From positions 6,257,001 to 6,321,000 of the forward strand of contig NZ_CP108529.1 in assembly GCF_036002945.1 (NCBI RefSeq): 64,000 bases of DNA, written 5' to 3'. Below, one piece after another: positions 1 to 7,999 of the stretch (position 1 is its first letter; each line of letters begins with the position of its first letter). The DNA is from Streptomyces sp. NBC_01224. GTDB lineage: Bacteria; Actinomycetota; Actinomycetes; Streptomycetales; Streptomycetaceae. A program made the translations under genes and the position numbers. Under the pieces are notes generated by a model. The model did no database searches, had not been told where the DNA came from, and saw only the letters and a program-made list of their open reading frames with translations.

Positions 1-168
1 GACCGCATCCTTGTTCTGGACGAGGGACGTCTGGTGGAGTCGGGCACACATACCCAACTCCTGGGCCGGAGAGGTCTGTACGCCACTCTGTTCGAGCGCC
101 GTGCCCAACAACCACATAACGGCACTGTGTACTCGACTGCCCGCCCGTCAGGAATCCACTGGCGGTAG
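1..168 (+). CDS. ABC transporter ATP-binding protein, C-terminal end (partial)
   Basis: Only the last 55 codons are present; the gene starts upstream of the window and ends at a TAG. The visible start reads DRILVLDEGRLVESGTH, the stretch that follows the D-loop and H-loop of ABC exporter nucleotide-binding domains (usual form: aDrIlVLd.G.ivE.GtH). A short tail with no obvious domain follows. Ending soon after this motif is normal for fused membrane-plus-ATPase exporters. The substrate cannot be told from this fragment. The next gene on the same strand is an MFS exporter about 125 bp downstream. Confidence 0.85.
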   Translation, partial: DRILVLDEGRLVESGTHTQLLGRRGLYATLFERRAQQPHNGTVYSTARPSGIHWR

Positions 169-293
169 GCGGGTGGGAGCGGGCGCCGAACTGCGCGGGC
201 GGTCGCGCCTCCTGACGCGGAGGTGTGGCCGGGAACAGGCTGTGCCCGATGAGGACCGGACCACCGGACACACGCCGGTCGTTACCATCCGCT

Positions 294-1559
294 GTGACCG
301 AAACAGCCGAAGAACCTGCACACCGCACACGAATACTCGCCGATCTGACGCCGCTGCGGACCTCCCCCGACTACCGGCGGCTCTGGTTCGGGAACACGGT
401 CTCCTGGATCGGGCAGGGAATGACGGCGCTCGCTGTCTCGCTCCAGGTCTACGACATCACCGGGTCCGCCTTCTCGGTCGGGCTCATCGGGTTCTGTTCG
501 TTCCTGCCGCTGGTCGTCTTCGGGCTGTACGGCGGGGCCGTCGCAGACACCATCGACCGCCGCAAGCTGGGACTGGCCAGCTCCGCGGGGTCGTTCGTCC
601 TCTCCGTCGGGCTGGTCGCCGCCACCGTCGCCGGGGTGGAACAGGTGGGGCTGCTGTACGCGATCGTCGCCCTGCAGGCGGCCTGCTTCGCGGTCAACGC
701 ACCGGCCCGCAGCTCGATGATCGCCCGGCTGCTGCCGGCCGAGCAACTGCCCGCCGCCAACGCGCTCACCTCCATGACCAGCACCACCGGCACGCTGGTC
801 GGGCCGATGCTCGGCGGGATCGTCGTCGGCTGGTGGGGATACCGGGCCGCGTACACCGTCGACGCCGTCACCTTCACCGCCTCGCTGTACGCGATGTGGC
901 GGCTGCCCTCGATGCTGCCGGAACGGGGGGAGGGCGCGGGGGACAAACGGGCGTCCGTCGCGGACGGGCTGCGCTTCCTGGGGACCAGGCCCAATCTGCG
1001 GATGACCTTCTTCACCGACCTGTGCGCCATGGTGCTGGCCCATCCCCGGGCGCTGTTCCCCGTCGTCGCGGTGGTCTGGTACGGCGGTGACGCGAAGACC
1101 ACCGGGCTGCTGGTCGCCGCTCCGGCGCTGGGGGCGCTGCTCGGCGGGGTGTTCTCCGGATGGCTGGGACGCATCCGCCGCCAGGGCCTCGCCGTGCTCC
1201 TCGCCGTCGCCTCCTGGGGCACCGCCATCGCGATCTTCGGGCTGACCCGTCAGCTCTGGCTCGGGCTGATCTTCCTCGCGCTCGCCGGGTGCGCGGACAC
1301 CACGTCGATGGTCTTCCGGAACACCATGCTCCAGGCGGCCGTGCCGGACGAGATGCGAGGACGGCTGCAGGGCGTGTTCATCGTCGTGGTGGCGGGCGGA
1401 CCGAGGCTCGGCGACTTCCTGGCCGGATCGGTCGCCGATCTGACCTCGCCCGGCCTGGCGGTGACCGGCGGTGGGATCGCCTGTGTCGTCGCCGTATCGC
1501 TGCTGGGGCTGCGGTGGCGCGGGTTCACGCGGTACGACGCGAAGGACCCGCAGCCCTGA
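294..1559 (+). CDS. MFS transporter, EntS-like (MFS_3) exporter
   Basis: A 12-helix major facilitator protein, probably a proton-driven exporter in the cytoplasmic membrane. The N-terminal pattern (SPDYRRLWFGNTVSWIGQGM), then a helix, then the loop GGAVADTIDRRK with the MFS GxxxDxxxRR motif, is typical of the enterobactin-exporter-like MFS_3 family. The substrate is unknown. The start is uncertain. GTG 294 (TETAEEPAHR...) lies 5 nt after TACCAT (283-288), a possible -10, so the message could be leaderless. ATG 249 and GTG 225 in the same frame have no good ribosome binding site. The gene ends 4 nt from the convergent carboxyltransferase gene. Confidence 0.85.
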   Translation: MTETAEEPAHRTRILADLTPLRTSPDYRRLWFGNTVSWIGQGMTALAVSLQVYDITGSAFSVGLIGFCSFLPLVVFGLYGGAVADTIDRRKLGLASSAGSFVLSVGLVAATVAGVEQVGLLYAIVALQAACFAVNAPARSSMIARLLPAEQLPAANALTSMTSTTGTLVGPMLGGIVVGWWGYRAAYTVDAVTFTASLYAMWRLPSMLPERGEGAGDKRASVADGLRFLGTRPNLRMTFFTDLCAMVLAHPRALFPVVAVVWYGGDAKTTGLLVAAPALGALLGGVFSGWLGRIRRQGLAVLLAVASWGTAIAIFGLTRQLWLGLIFLALAGCADTTSMVFRNTMLQAAVPDEMRGRLQGVFIVVVAGGPRLGDFLAGSVADLTSPGLAVTGGGIACVVAVSLLGLRWRGFTRYDAKDPQP

Positions 1560-1563
1560 CGGC

Positions 1564-2925
1564 TCAGTCCCCGGGCGGATCAGGCCGCACCACGGCGCGG
1601 GCGATGCCGAGTTCCACCAGGTCCTGGGGGCGCAGCCGCAGCTGGTCGGCCGTGGCACGTACCTCGTCCGGGGTGCGCTTCAGGATCGCCGCCGCCGATT
1701 CCGGGGCGATCACCGAGAAATAGCTGTCCTGGGTGACATAGGTGTTTCCCGGTGCCGCCAGGGCCAGTGCGCCGCCCGAGCCGCCCTCGCCGATCACCAG
1801 CGTCGTGACGGGGACCCCGGCCTCGGCTATCGCCGCGAAGGTGTCGGCGATGGCCGCGCCCGCGCCCGCCCGTTCCGCCTCGGCGTCGTTCGCCGCGCCC
1901 GGGGTGTCGATCAGGGTGAGCACGGGAACACCGAGCCGGTCGGCCAGCCGGATCACCCGGGCCGCCGTGCGGTAGCCGGCCGGGCGGGTCGCGGTTCCGC
2001 ACTGGGCGACGTACGCGATCGTCCGGCCGTCGCGCCGCCCGAAACCGCAGCGCAGCCCCGGATCCGTACCACCGCAGCGGTCGCCGCCGAGCGGGAGCCG
2101 GTGGTCGAAATACGCGTCCAGATACGCCTCGGCGCGCGGCCGGGAGGGGGAGCGGGCCTGCCGGACCGCGTCCCAGCCGGTCACCGGGAGACCGGTGGCG
2201 GACAGGGCGTCCGGCACCGGAGCGGGGCCGGGGGCCGGGGAACCGGGTGCGTGGAGCGCCTGCAGCCAGCGGGCCACTGCCTCCGGGAGCTCGTCCGGCG
2301 TGACGACGGCGTCGATCTGGCCCGCGGCCAGCTGGCCCTCGGCGGTGTACGCGTGGGGGTCCGCGTCCGCGGGCCGCACCCGGGATCCGGCGAACCCCAC
2401 CTGGGCGCCCGGCAGCGCCAGGATCACATCGGCGCCCGCGCCCAGCGTTGCCCAGCCGCCGCCCGTCGTCGGGTCACGCAGGACCGCGAGCTGAGCGGGG
2501 CCGGCCGCCCGTAGCCGTGCCGAGGCGCGGGCCACGCGCTGCAGCTGGGTCAGGGCGACCATGCCCTCCTGCATCCGGCTGCCGCCCGTCGCGATGAGTG
2601 AGACCAGCGGAAGCCCCCGGGTCCGGGCGGCCTCGTACGCGGCCTCCAGCAGGTCCCCGGTGCGCTGCCCGAGTGAGCCGCCCAGGAATCCGAACTCGAA
2701 CGAGACCAGGACACAGCTCCGGCCGCCGACGGAGGCGAGGCCGTGGACGACGGACTCCTCCTCGCCGGTACGGGTGGCGGCGCGGGCCCGGGAGTCCGCG
2801 TACCCGGCCCAGGACAGGGGCCCGTCCCCATCTGTGTCGTGGTCGGCCACGCCGGAATCGACGAACTCCTCGAACTCGGTGGCGACGGCCGCGATCGCCG
2901 CCCTCGCTGTCAGCCGGTCAGGCAT
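1564..2925 (-). CDS. Fused acyl-CoA carboxyltransferase (AccD-like plus AccA-like halves)
   Basis: 453 aa. Residues about 60-200 look like the beta carboxyltransferase half (GGSLGQRTG, TGGSRMQEG). Residues about 270-445 look like the alpha half (LIDTPGAANDAEAER, GEGGSGGALAL, then SYFSVIAPESAAAILK). The N-terminal zinc ribbon of classical AccD is missing. The expected reaction is transfer of carboxybiotin CO2 to acetyl-CoA or another short acyl-CoA, making malonyl-CoA-type products. No biotin carboxylase or biotin carrier gene lies beside it, so it would need partners encoded elsewhere. Its start overlaps the 3' end of matB by 8 bp, so the pair is co-transcribed and probably coupled. Confidence 0.85.
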   Translation of the reverse strand: MPDRLTARAAIAAVATEFEEFVDSGVADHDTDGDGPLSWAGYADSRARAATRTGEEESVVHGLASVGGRSCVLVSFEFGFLGGSLGQRTGDLLEAAYEAARTRGLPLVSLIATGGSRMQEGMVALTQLQRVARASARLRAAGPAQLAVLRDPTTGGGWATLGAGADVILALPGAQVGFAGSRVRPADADPHAYTAEGQLAAGQIDAVVTPDELPEAVARWLQALHAPGSPAPGPAPVPDALSATGLPVTGWDAVRQARSPSRPRAEAYLDAYFDHRLPLGGDRCGGTDPGLRCGFGRRDGRTIAYVAQCGTATRPAGYRTAARVIRLADRLGVPVLTLIDTPGAANDAEAERAGAGAAIADTFAAIAEAGVPVTTLVIGEGGSGGALALAAPGNTYVTQDSYFSVIAPESAAAILKRTPDEVRATADQLRLRPQDLVELGIARAVVRPDPPGD

Positions 2926-4369
2926 GGAGCGACCGCTTCATGATCTTGCCCAGGTCGTTGCGGGGCAGTGCGTCCAGGTAGCGGACCGTGCGCGGGCGCT
3001 TGTGCGGGGACAGCTGGGCGGCCACATGGTCCGCGAGCTCGTCCTCCGTCGGGGGCGAGGCGAGGTCGTCCGGCACCACCCAGGCGACGATCCGCTCGCC
3101 CAGATCCGGGTCCGGCTCACCGGTGACGGCGGCCTCGCGGACACCGGGATGGTCGAGGAGCGCGTTCTCGATCTCACCGGCGCCGATCTTGTACCCGCCG
3201 CTCTTGATCAGATCGGTGGCCTTGCGGCCGACGATCCGTACATAGCCGTCGGTGTCACGGGTGGCCATGTCTCCCGTTCGGAACCAGCCGTCCTCGGTGA
3301 GCGCGGCGGCCGTGGCGTCGGGGCGGTTGAGATAGCCGGTGAAGAGGTTCGTGCCGCGCACCTGGATCTCGCCGATGGCGTCGGGGTCGGTGAGGACGGT
3401 GCCGTCCTCCTCGACCAGGCGGAGCTCGACGCCGCGCAGGGGTGCGCCGACCGTGCCGGGGCGTGGTTCGCCGTCGGCCCGGACGCCCGTGTTCATCAGG
3501 GTCTCCGTCATGCCGTACCGCTCGATGACCCGGCGGCCGGTCGCCGCCGCGATCCGCTCGTGGTCGTGGACCGGCAGTGCGGCAGACCCGGACACCAGCA
3601 GCCGGGCCCCGGCCAGCGCCTTCGCCAGCTCGGTCGCACCGGGGGCACGGCCGTCGAGGGCCTCGGCCAGCCGGTGGTACATCGTCGGTACGCCGAAGAG
3701 CATCGTGCCGCCGGACGACAGCTCCCGGGCCACACCGTCGGTGGAGAACCTGCCCAGGTGCCGTACCGATCCGCCACGGCGCAGCGGACCGAGCACGCCG
3801 AGGATCAGACCGTGCACATGGAACAGCGGCAGGGCGTGGACGAGCACGTCGTCGCCGGTCCACTGCCAGGCGTCCTCCAGCGCGTCCAGCGACGCGGCGA
3901 TCGCCCGCCGCGGCAGGATCGCGCCCTTGGGCGGGCCCGTGGTGCCGGAGGTGTAGACGATCAGCGCGGGGGACTCGGGGGAGGGCTCCGGGAGCGCGGC
4001 GCCGCCCTTGCCGTCCGTGGCCGTGTCGACATCGATACGGCCCAGCGTGTCCAGCACCGGCGGGAGCACGTCGCCCGCCCCGGCCAGCACCACGGTCGGT
4101 TCGCTGTCGGCCACGATGTGCGCGAGTTCGCGCGTGCCCGTCTTCGGGTTGAGCGGCACCGCAGGCACCCCGGCCCGCAGCGCGGCCACGACGGCGACCA
4201 CGGTCTCGGGCGTGGGCGTGGCCCATACGGCGACGCGTCCGGCACCACTGAGACGCGCGGCGAGCGCGGTGGAGGCGGTGGCCAACCGGTCGTACGTCAT
4301 GGTGTGTTCGCCGAATCGGGTGGCTTCCCGGGCGGAACCGTCATCCGGCACAAACAGAAGAGGAGTCAC
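2918..4369 (-). CDS. matB: Malonyl-CoA synthetase (malonate-CoA ligase)
   Basis: ANL-superfamily acyl-CoA synthetase, 483 aa from GTG 4369 (TPLLFVPDDG...). It shows the P-loop YTSGTTGPPKGA, the A5 motif RVIERYGMTET, the hinge motif FRTGDMA...VRIVGRKATDLIKSGGYKIGAGEIEN and the adenylation lysine near the end (NDLGKIMKRS). From memory it matches Streptomyces coelicolor MatB (SCO2444) closely along its length, including PLNPK, LPLFHVHG and RRGGSVRHLGRFST. MatB joins malonate or methylmalonate to CoA using ATP and supplies extender units. The frame stays open to 4633, but the extra N-terminal part is arginine-rich and unlike the family. It is followed by the overlapping carboxyltransferase gene. 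Confidence 0.92.
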   Translation of the reverse strand: MTPLLFVPDDGSAREATRFGEHTMTYDRLATASTALAARLSGAGRVAVWATPTPETVVAVVAALRAGVPAVPLNPKTGTRELAHIVADSEPTVVLAGAGDVLPPVLDTLGRIDVDTATDGKGGAALPEPSPESPALIVYTSGTTGPPKGAILPRRAIAASLDALEDAWQWTGDDVLVHALPLFHVHGLILGVLGPLRRGGSVRHLGRFSTDGVARELSSGGTMLFGVPTMYHRLAEALDGRAPGATELAKALAGARLLVSGSAALPVHDHERIAAATGRRVIERYGMTETLMNTGVRADGEPRPGTVGAPLRGVELRLVEEDGTVLTDPDAIGEIQVRGTNLFTGYLNRPDATAAALTEDGWFRTGDMATRDTDGYVRIVGRKATDLIKSGGYKIGAGEIENALLDHPGVREAAVTGEPDPDLGERIVAWVVPDDLASPPTEDELADHVAAQLSPHKRPRTVRYLDALPRNDLGKIMKRSLHA

Positions 4370-4587
4370 CTGCCGCACCCTAGCCCGGCACCCCTGCGCC
4401 CGTCCGCCGTCCGGTTCGCCCTCAACCGCCGGACGGCCTCGAAAGACGTCAATCGCCGGACGGGCCCGAAGACGCCCCGGCCGGCTCCGAAGCAGCCACC
4501 GACCCGGCGAGACCACCGAGCCCGTCCGGCGTCCGAGGACGGAACCCGTGACGGTGGGGCGCCCGAACCGGCGTGAAGCCGAGCCCC
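4370..4587. repeat. Spacer with Streptomyces-type GCCGGACGG intergenic repeats
   Basis: The gap between matB and the NarK-like gene holds two near-copies of an element reading TCAACCGCCGGACGG and TCAATCGCCGGACGG (about 4420-4470), followed by CG-rich sequence. Similar units occur at 22.7 kb and 41.2 kb in this window. They are non-coding and belong to the abundant intergenic repeats of Streptomyces chromosomes. No clear promoter for matB was found. Confidence 0.6.
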
Positions 4588-5796
4588 CTACTCCCGCTGA
4601 AGCCCCCGCATGCGCCCGTACGCGTACACGCACCCCGCCAGCGCCAGATCCGACAGCAGCATGAAGCCGATCGAGTACGACCCCTTCACGCTGTAGATCG
4701 CCCCCATCACCAGCGGCGGCACGAAGCCCCCCAGGCCCCCCATCGCGCCGACGATCCCGGTCACGCTGCCCACCTTCGCCTGGGGTGTCACCTGGGAGAC
4801 CAGGGCGAAGATGCTGCCGCTCGAGGTGCCCAGGCCGGCCGCCATGCAGAGCAGTGCGATCGTGCCGCCGGGGGCCAATTCCGGGTCGAAGGCCTGGACG
4901 ATCGCCATCAGGGCAGCCAGGCCGAGCGCCGCCGCCGTGACCAGGGCCGGGTGGATGCGGTCCGAGAGCCAGCCGCCGATCGGCCGGAAGATGACCGTGA
5001 CCAGGGCGAACCCGGCGGCCTTCGTACCGGCGTCGGTCGGTGAGAGGTCGTACCAGGTCTTCAGATACGTGGGGAGGTAGACACCGAACGCGACGATCCC
5101 GCCGAAGCCGATCGCATACAGCGCGGAAAGCTCCCAGGTGACCCGCAGCCGCCCCGCCTCACCCAGTCGATGGGCGAGCGAGTCGGTCGGTACCGGGCGG
5201 TCCGGGCGGTCGCTGACCAGCACCGCGGCCAGCGCCGCGTACACCACGAGCGCCGCCGCGACCACCAGGAACGGCAGATTGTCGCCGTGCTCGGCGATCC
5301 GCGGGGTGAAGTACCCGGACAGGGCGACGCCGCCCATGCCCATGCCGAACACCCCGAGCGCGAGCCCCCGGGCGGCGGGCGGGAACCACGAGTTGACCAG
5401 CGGGATACCGATCGCGAACGTCGTGCCGCCCAGGCCCAGCAGAAAGCCCACGGCGAGCATCGCGCCATAGGAGTTCTTCGCCGGGATCAGCAGCAGCACC
5501 GGCGCGATGGTGAGCGCCGAGATCAGCGGGAACATCAGCCGCGCACCGTACTTGTCGGTGAGCGCGCCCGCCGGGATCCGGCCCAGCGAACCGACCAGCA
5601 CCGGCACCGCGACCAGCAGCGACTGCTCGAACGAACTCAGACCCAGCCGCTCCTTGTAGTCCCCGGCCATGGGCGCGATCAGATTCCAGGCCCAGAAGGT
5701 CAGCCCGAAACCGATCGTGGCCATCACGAGGTTGCGACAGGCGGCCGCGGACGGTGCGCCGTCGGGGACAGAAGGCTGCTTGACGGCTGTATCCAC
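4588..5796 (-). CDS. NarK-type nitrate/nitrite MFS transporter
   Basis: About 402 aa, around 12 membrane segments. The nitrate/nitrite porter type is suggested by FGLTFWAWNLIAPMAGDYKERLG near the N terminus, the loop GALTDKYGARLMFPL, a glycine-rich helix (GFLLGLGGTTFAIGIPLVNSWFPPAARGLALG) and RPIGGWLSDRIHP. Family members move nitrate and/or nitrite across the cytoplasmic membrane. The chosen start is GTG 5796 (VDTAVKQPS), just after a GATGGGG stretch; the open frame continues further upstream but looks non-coding. It is divergent from the AsnC/Lrp gene across 148 bp that contain two palindromes, so that regulator may control it. Confidence 0.85.
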   Translation of the reverse strand: MDTAVKQPSVPDGAPSAAACRNLVMATIGFGLTFWAWNLIAPMAGDYKERLGLSSFEQSLLVAVPVLVGSLGRIPAGALTDKYGARLMFPLISALTIAPVLLLIPAKNSYGAMLAVGFLLGLGGTTFAIGIPLVNSWFPPAARGLALGVFGMGMGGVALSGYFTPRIAEHGDNLPFLVVAAALVVYAALAAVLVSDRPDRPVPTDSLAHRLGEAGRLRVTWELSALYAIGFGGIVAFGVYLPTYLKTWYDLSPTDAGTKAAGFALVTVIFRPIGGWLSDRIHPALVTAAALGLAALMAIVQAFDPELAPGGTIALLCMAAGLGTSSGSIFALVSQVTPQAKVGSVTGIVGAMGGLGGFVPPLVMGAIYSVKGSYSIGFMLLSDLALAGCVYAYGRMRGLQRE

Positions 5797-5903
5797 CCCA
5801 TCAGTCAAGGGCGGGCACAAGCCATGGGCCCGTCGGGATGCGCCATGCGGGGCAACCCGGCCGGGAACCGCGCTCGGGGCGAGGGGAGAGCTCCGGATGT
5901 GCC

Positions 5904-5943
5904 TTGCGACGTCGCAATCCGGACAAAGCTGCGACAATCGCAG
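5904..5943. promoter_or_regulatory. Two dyad operators upstream of the AsnC/Lrp gene
   Basis: TTGCGACGTCGCAA at 5904-5917 is a perfect 14-bp palindrome. CTGCGA-CAA-TCGCAG at 5929-5943 is a second dyad sharing the TGCGA half-site, with its centre about 25 bp away. The second site covers GACAAT (5933-5938), a plausible -10 placed 7 nt before the ATG at 5945. There is no Shine-Dalgarno sequence, so the regulator mRNA may be leaderless and self-repressed. Multiple helically phased half-sites are usual for Lrp/AsnC octamers. Confidence 0.6.
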
Positions 5944-5944
5944 T

Positions 5945-6376
5945 ATGGACCGTCTGGACAGGGAAATCCTCGGCATCCTGCAGGAGGATGCCCGGATCTC
6001 GTACCGCGATCTGGGCGTACGGGTCGGGCTCAGCGCCAACGCCGCGGCCGACCGGGTGCGCCGGCTGCGGCGCGACGGTGTCATCCGCGGCTTCACCGTG
6101 ATCATCGACCCGGCCGCCGACACCCGTACGGGCCTTGTCGTCTTCATCGACGTGTCGCTGCGGATGGACACGACGAACGAGGTGTTCGAGCGGGCGGTGC
6201 TCGCCCTGCCCGGCATCACCGAAGTGGTGCATGTGACCGGCGGCCACGACTATCTCGTACGGGCCGCCGTCGCCGACACCGCAGCGCTGGACGGACTGCT
6301 GCGCAGGCTCAAGCGGGAGGCCGGCGTCGCCCACTCCAACACCCGCGTAGCGCTCAGAGCGGCGCCTGCCAGGTGA
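5945..6376 (+). CDS. Lrp/AsnC family transcriptional regulator
   Basis: 143 aa, the usual length. The N-terminal winged helix-turn-helix (MDRLDREILGILQEDARIS...NAAADRVRRLRRDGVI) is followed by the RAM effector-binding domain (VHVTGGHDYLVRAAVADTAALD). Family members form octamers and respond to amino acids or related metabolites. The start is ATG 5945, directly behind an operator-like dyad and without a ribosome binding site. It is divergent from the NarK-like transporter and convergent with the GAF kinase gene, whose last codons it overlaps by 23 bp. Confidence 0.93.
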   Translation: MDRLDREILGILQEDARISYRDLGVRVGLSANAAADRVRRLRRDGVIRGFTVIIDPAADTRTGLVVFIDVSLRMDTTNEVFERAVLALPGITEVVHVTGGHDYLVRAAVADTAALDGLLRRLKREAGVAHSNTRVALRAAPAR

Positions 6377-7979
6377 AGGTCGGTGAGCGCGAGCCGTCCT
6401 CGTCCCGGCCGTCGTCGGCGACCGCCAGCCGGACCCCGGCCCGCCCGTCCGGCAGTACGGCCGTCGCATCCACCTCCACCTCGATCGCCGATACCCCGGC
6501 CCGCCGGTGCGCGGCCGCGAGGGCGCTCCGCAGCGCGGCGAGCAGCCGCCGGTCCACGGGATCCCGGACCAATGTGTCGACCGCCCCGTTGAAGTGCACC
6601 GACGGCTGGTAGCCGAGGACGGCCGCGGCGCCCCTGGTCTCCCGCAGCACCCGGCCGCGGAACGTGGAGGGGACCTCGGCGGGCGGCTGCTGAAGGGCGA
6701 AGATCGCCGTCCGTACCTCCTGAATGGTGGAGTCCAGCTCGTCGACGGCCTTGCCGAGCAGCTCGTCCGACTCCGGAACGGCGGCCCTGCGGCGGGTCGA
6801 CTCCAGCATCATCTCGGCTGCGAACAGCCGCTGGACGACGAGGTCGTGCAGATCGCGGGCGATCCTGTCCCGGTCCTCGTACACCGCGAGCTGTTCCCGG
6901 TCGTGCTGGGCGTCCGCCAGGACCAGGGCGAGTGCGGCCTGCGAGGCGAACTGGGAGGCCAGCAGCCGGTCCGCGGCCGTGTACGGGCGGTCGCCGCGCC
7001 GCCGGGGCAGGGCCAGGGTGCCGATCAGCCGCCCGCCGCTCTGCAGCGGCAGCATCATGCTGGGGCCGAACCGCGACCGCACATGCGTCGTCATCCGCGG
7101 ATCGGTCGCCGAGTCCTCGATGAACACCGGTTCGCCGCCCAGCAGTTGGACCAGCACGGCGGAGCCGGGTTCGATGGTCGTACCGACGATCCCGGCCGGA
7201 TCGTCGAGCGTGGACGCGGTGACGATCTCCATCCCGCCCTCCTTGTTCGGCTGGAGGATCACCCCGGCACAGGCGTCGGCGAGGGCTCTGGCCCCCTCGG
7301 CGACGGTCATCAGCGCGTCGGCCGCGTTCCCACCGGTCAGCAGGGTGGTGGTGACGGCGGCCGCCCCCTCGATCCAGCGCTCCCGCTGCCGGGCCGCCTC
7401 GTACAGCCGGGCATTGCCGATCGCGATTCCGGCCTGCGAGGCCAGCACCCGCAGCAGCGCCATGTCCGTATCGGTGAAGTGGCCGGTGCGTTTCTCGGTG
7501 AGGTAGAGATTGCCGAACACCTGGTTCTGCACCCGGATCGGCGACCCGAGGAAGGAGTGCATCGGCGGGTGGCCGGGCGGCACCCCGCAGGAGCGCGGGT
7601 CGGTGGTCAGATCGTCCGAGCGCAGCGGCTGCGGTTCGTCGATGAGGACGCCGAGCATCCCCGAGTGCCCGTCCGGGAAGTCGCCGATGCGCTGCCGCTC
7701 GGTCTCGTCGAGGCCCGAGGTGATCAGCTCGCTGATGGTGCCGCGCTCGGCGTCGAGCACGCCGAGCGCACCGTACCGGGCCCCGGTCAGCGCGGCGGCG
7801 GCGTCCACGATCTGCTGGAGGGTGGCACGCAGTTCCAGGTCGGTGCCGACGCTCAGTACCGCTTTTAGGAGCATCGGCAGCCGGGGTGCCTGCGGAGTGC
7901 CGGCCGCGGCGGCCGTCTCCTCGTCCGGGGGCCCGGCGGCCGCGTTCGCCGCCGCCGTGTTCGCTGTCTCTTCGGTCAT
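6354..7979 (-). CDS. GAF-domain sensor histidine kinase with eroded ATPase domain
   Basis: 541 aa. There are two GAF domains (about 40-190 and 210-370; the first has HPPMHSFLGSPIRVQNQVFGNLYL, as in DevS/DosT relatives). A HisKA_3 dimerisation helix follows, with phospho-acceptor motif RIARDLHDLVVQRLF. The C-terminal HATPase domain is abnormal: the N-box asparagine region reads RSALAAAHRRA, and after VADDG the protein jumps to a short SRSPTFTWQAPL ending, so the G1 remainder, F and G2 boxes are absent. ATP binding is therefore doubtful. Frame signal upstream of 7979 is weak, so ATG 7979 was chosen. It lies 20 bp behind mbl and is probably in the same transcript. No response regulator gene is adjacent. 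Confidence 0.85.
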   Translation of the reverse strand: MTEETANTAAANAAAGPPDEETAAAAGTPQAPRLPMLLKAVLSVGTDLELRATLQQIVDAAAALTGARYGALGVLDAERGTISELITSGLDETERQRIGDFPDGHSGMLGVLIDEPQPLRSDDLTTDPRSCGVPPGHPPMHSFLGSPIRVQNQVFGNLYLTEKRTGHFTDTDMALLRVLASQAGIAIGNARLYEAARQRERWIEGAAAVTTTLLTGGNAADALMTVAEGARALADACAGVILQPNKEGGMEIVTASTLDDPAGIVGTTIEPGSAVLVQLLGGEPVFIEDSATDPRMTTHVRSRFGPSMMLPLQSGGRLIGTLALPRRRGDRPYTAADRLLASQFASQAALALVLADAQHDREQLAVYEDRDRIARDLHDLVVQRLFAAEMMLESTRRRAAVPESDELLGKAVDELDSTIQEVRTAIFALQQPPAEVPSTFRGRVLRETRGAAAVLGYQPSVHFNGAVDTLVRDPVDRRLLAALRSALAAAHRRAGVSAIEVEVDATAVLPDGRAGVRLAVADDGRDEDGSRSPTFTWQAPL

Positions 7980-7999
7980 ACGCCGCACCCCCGCGGTGG

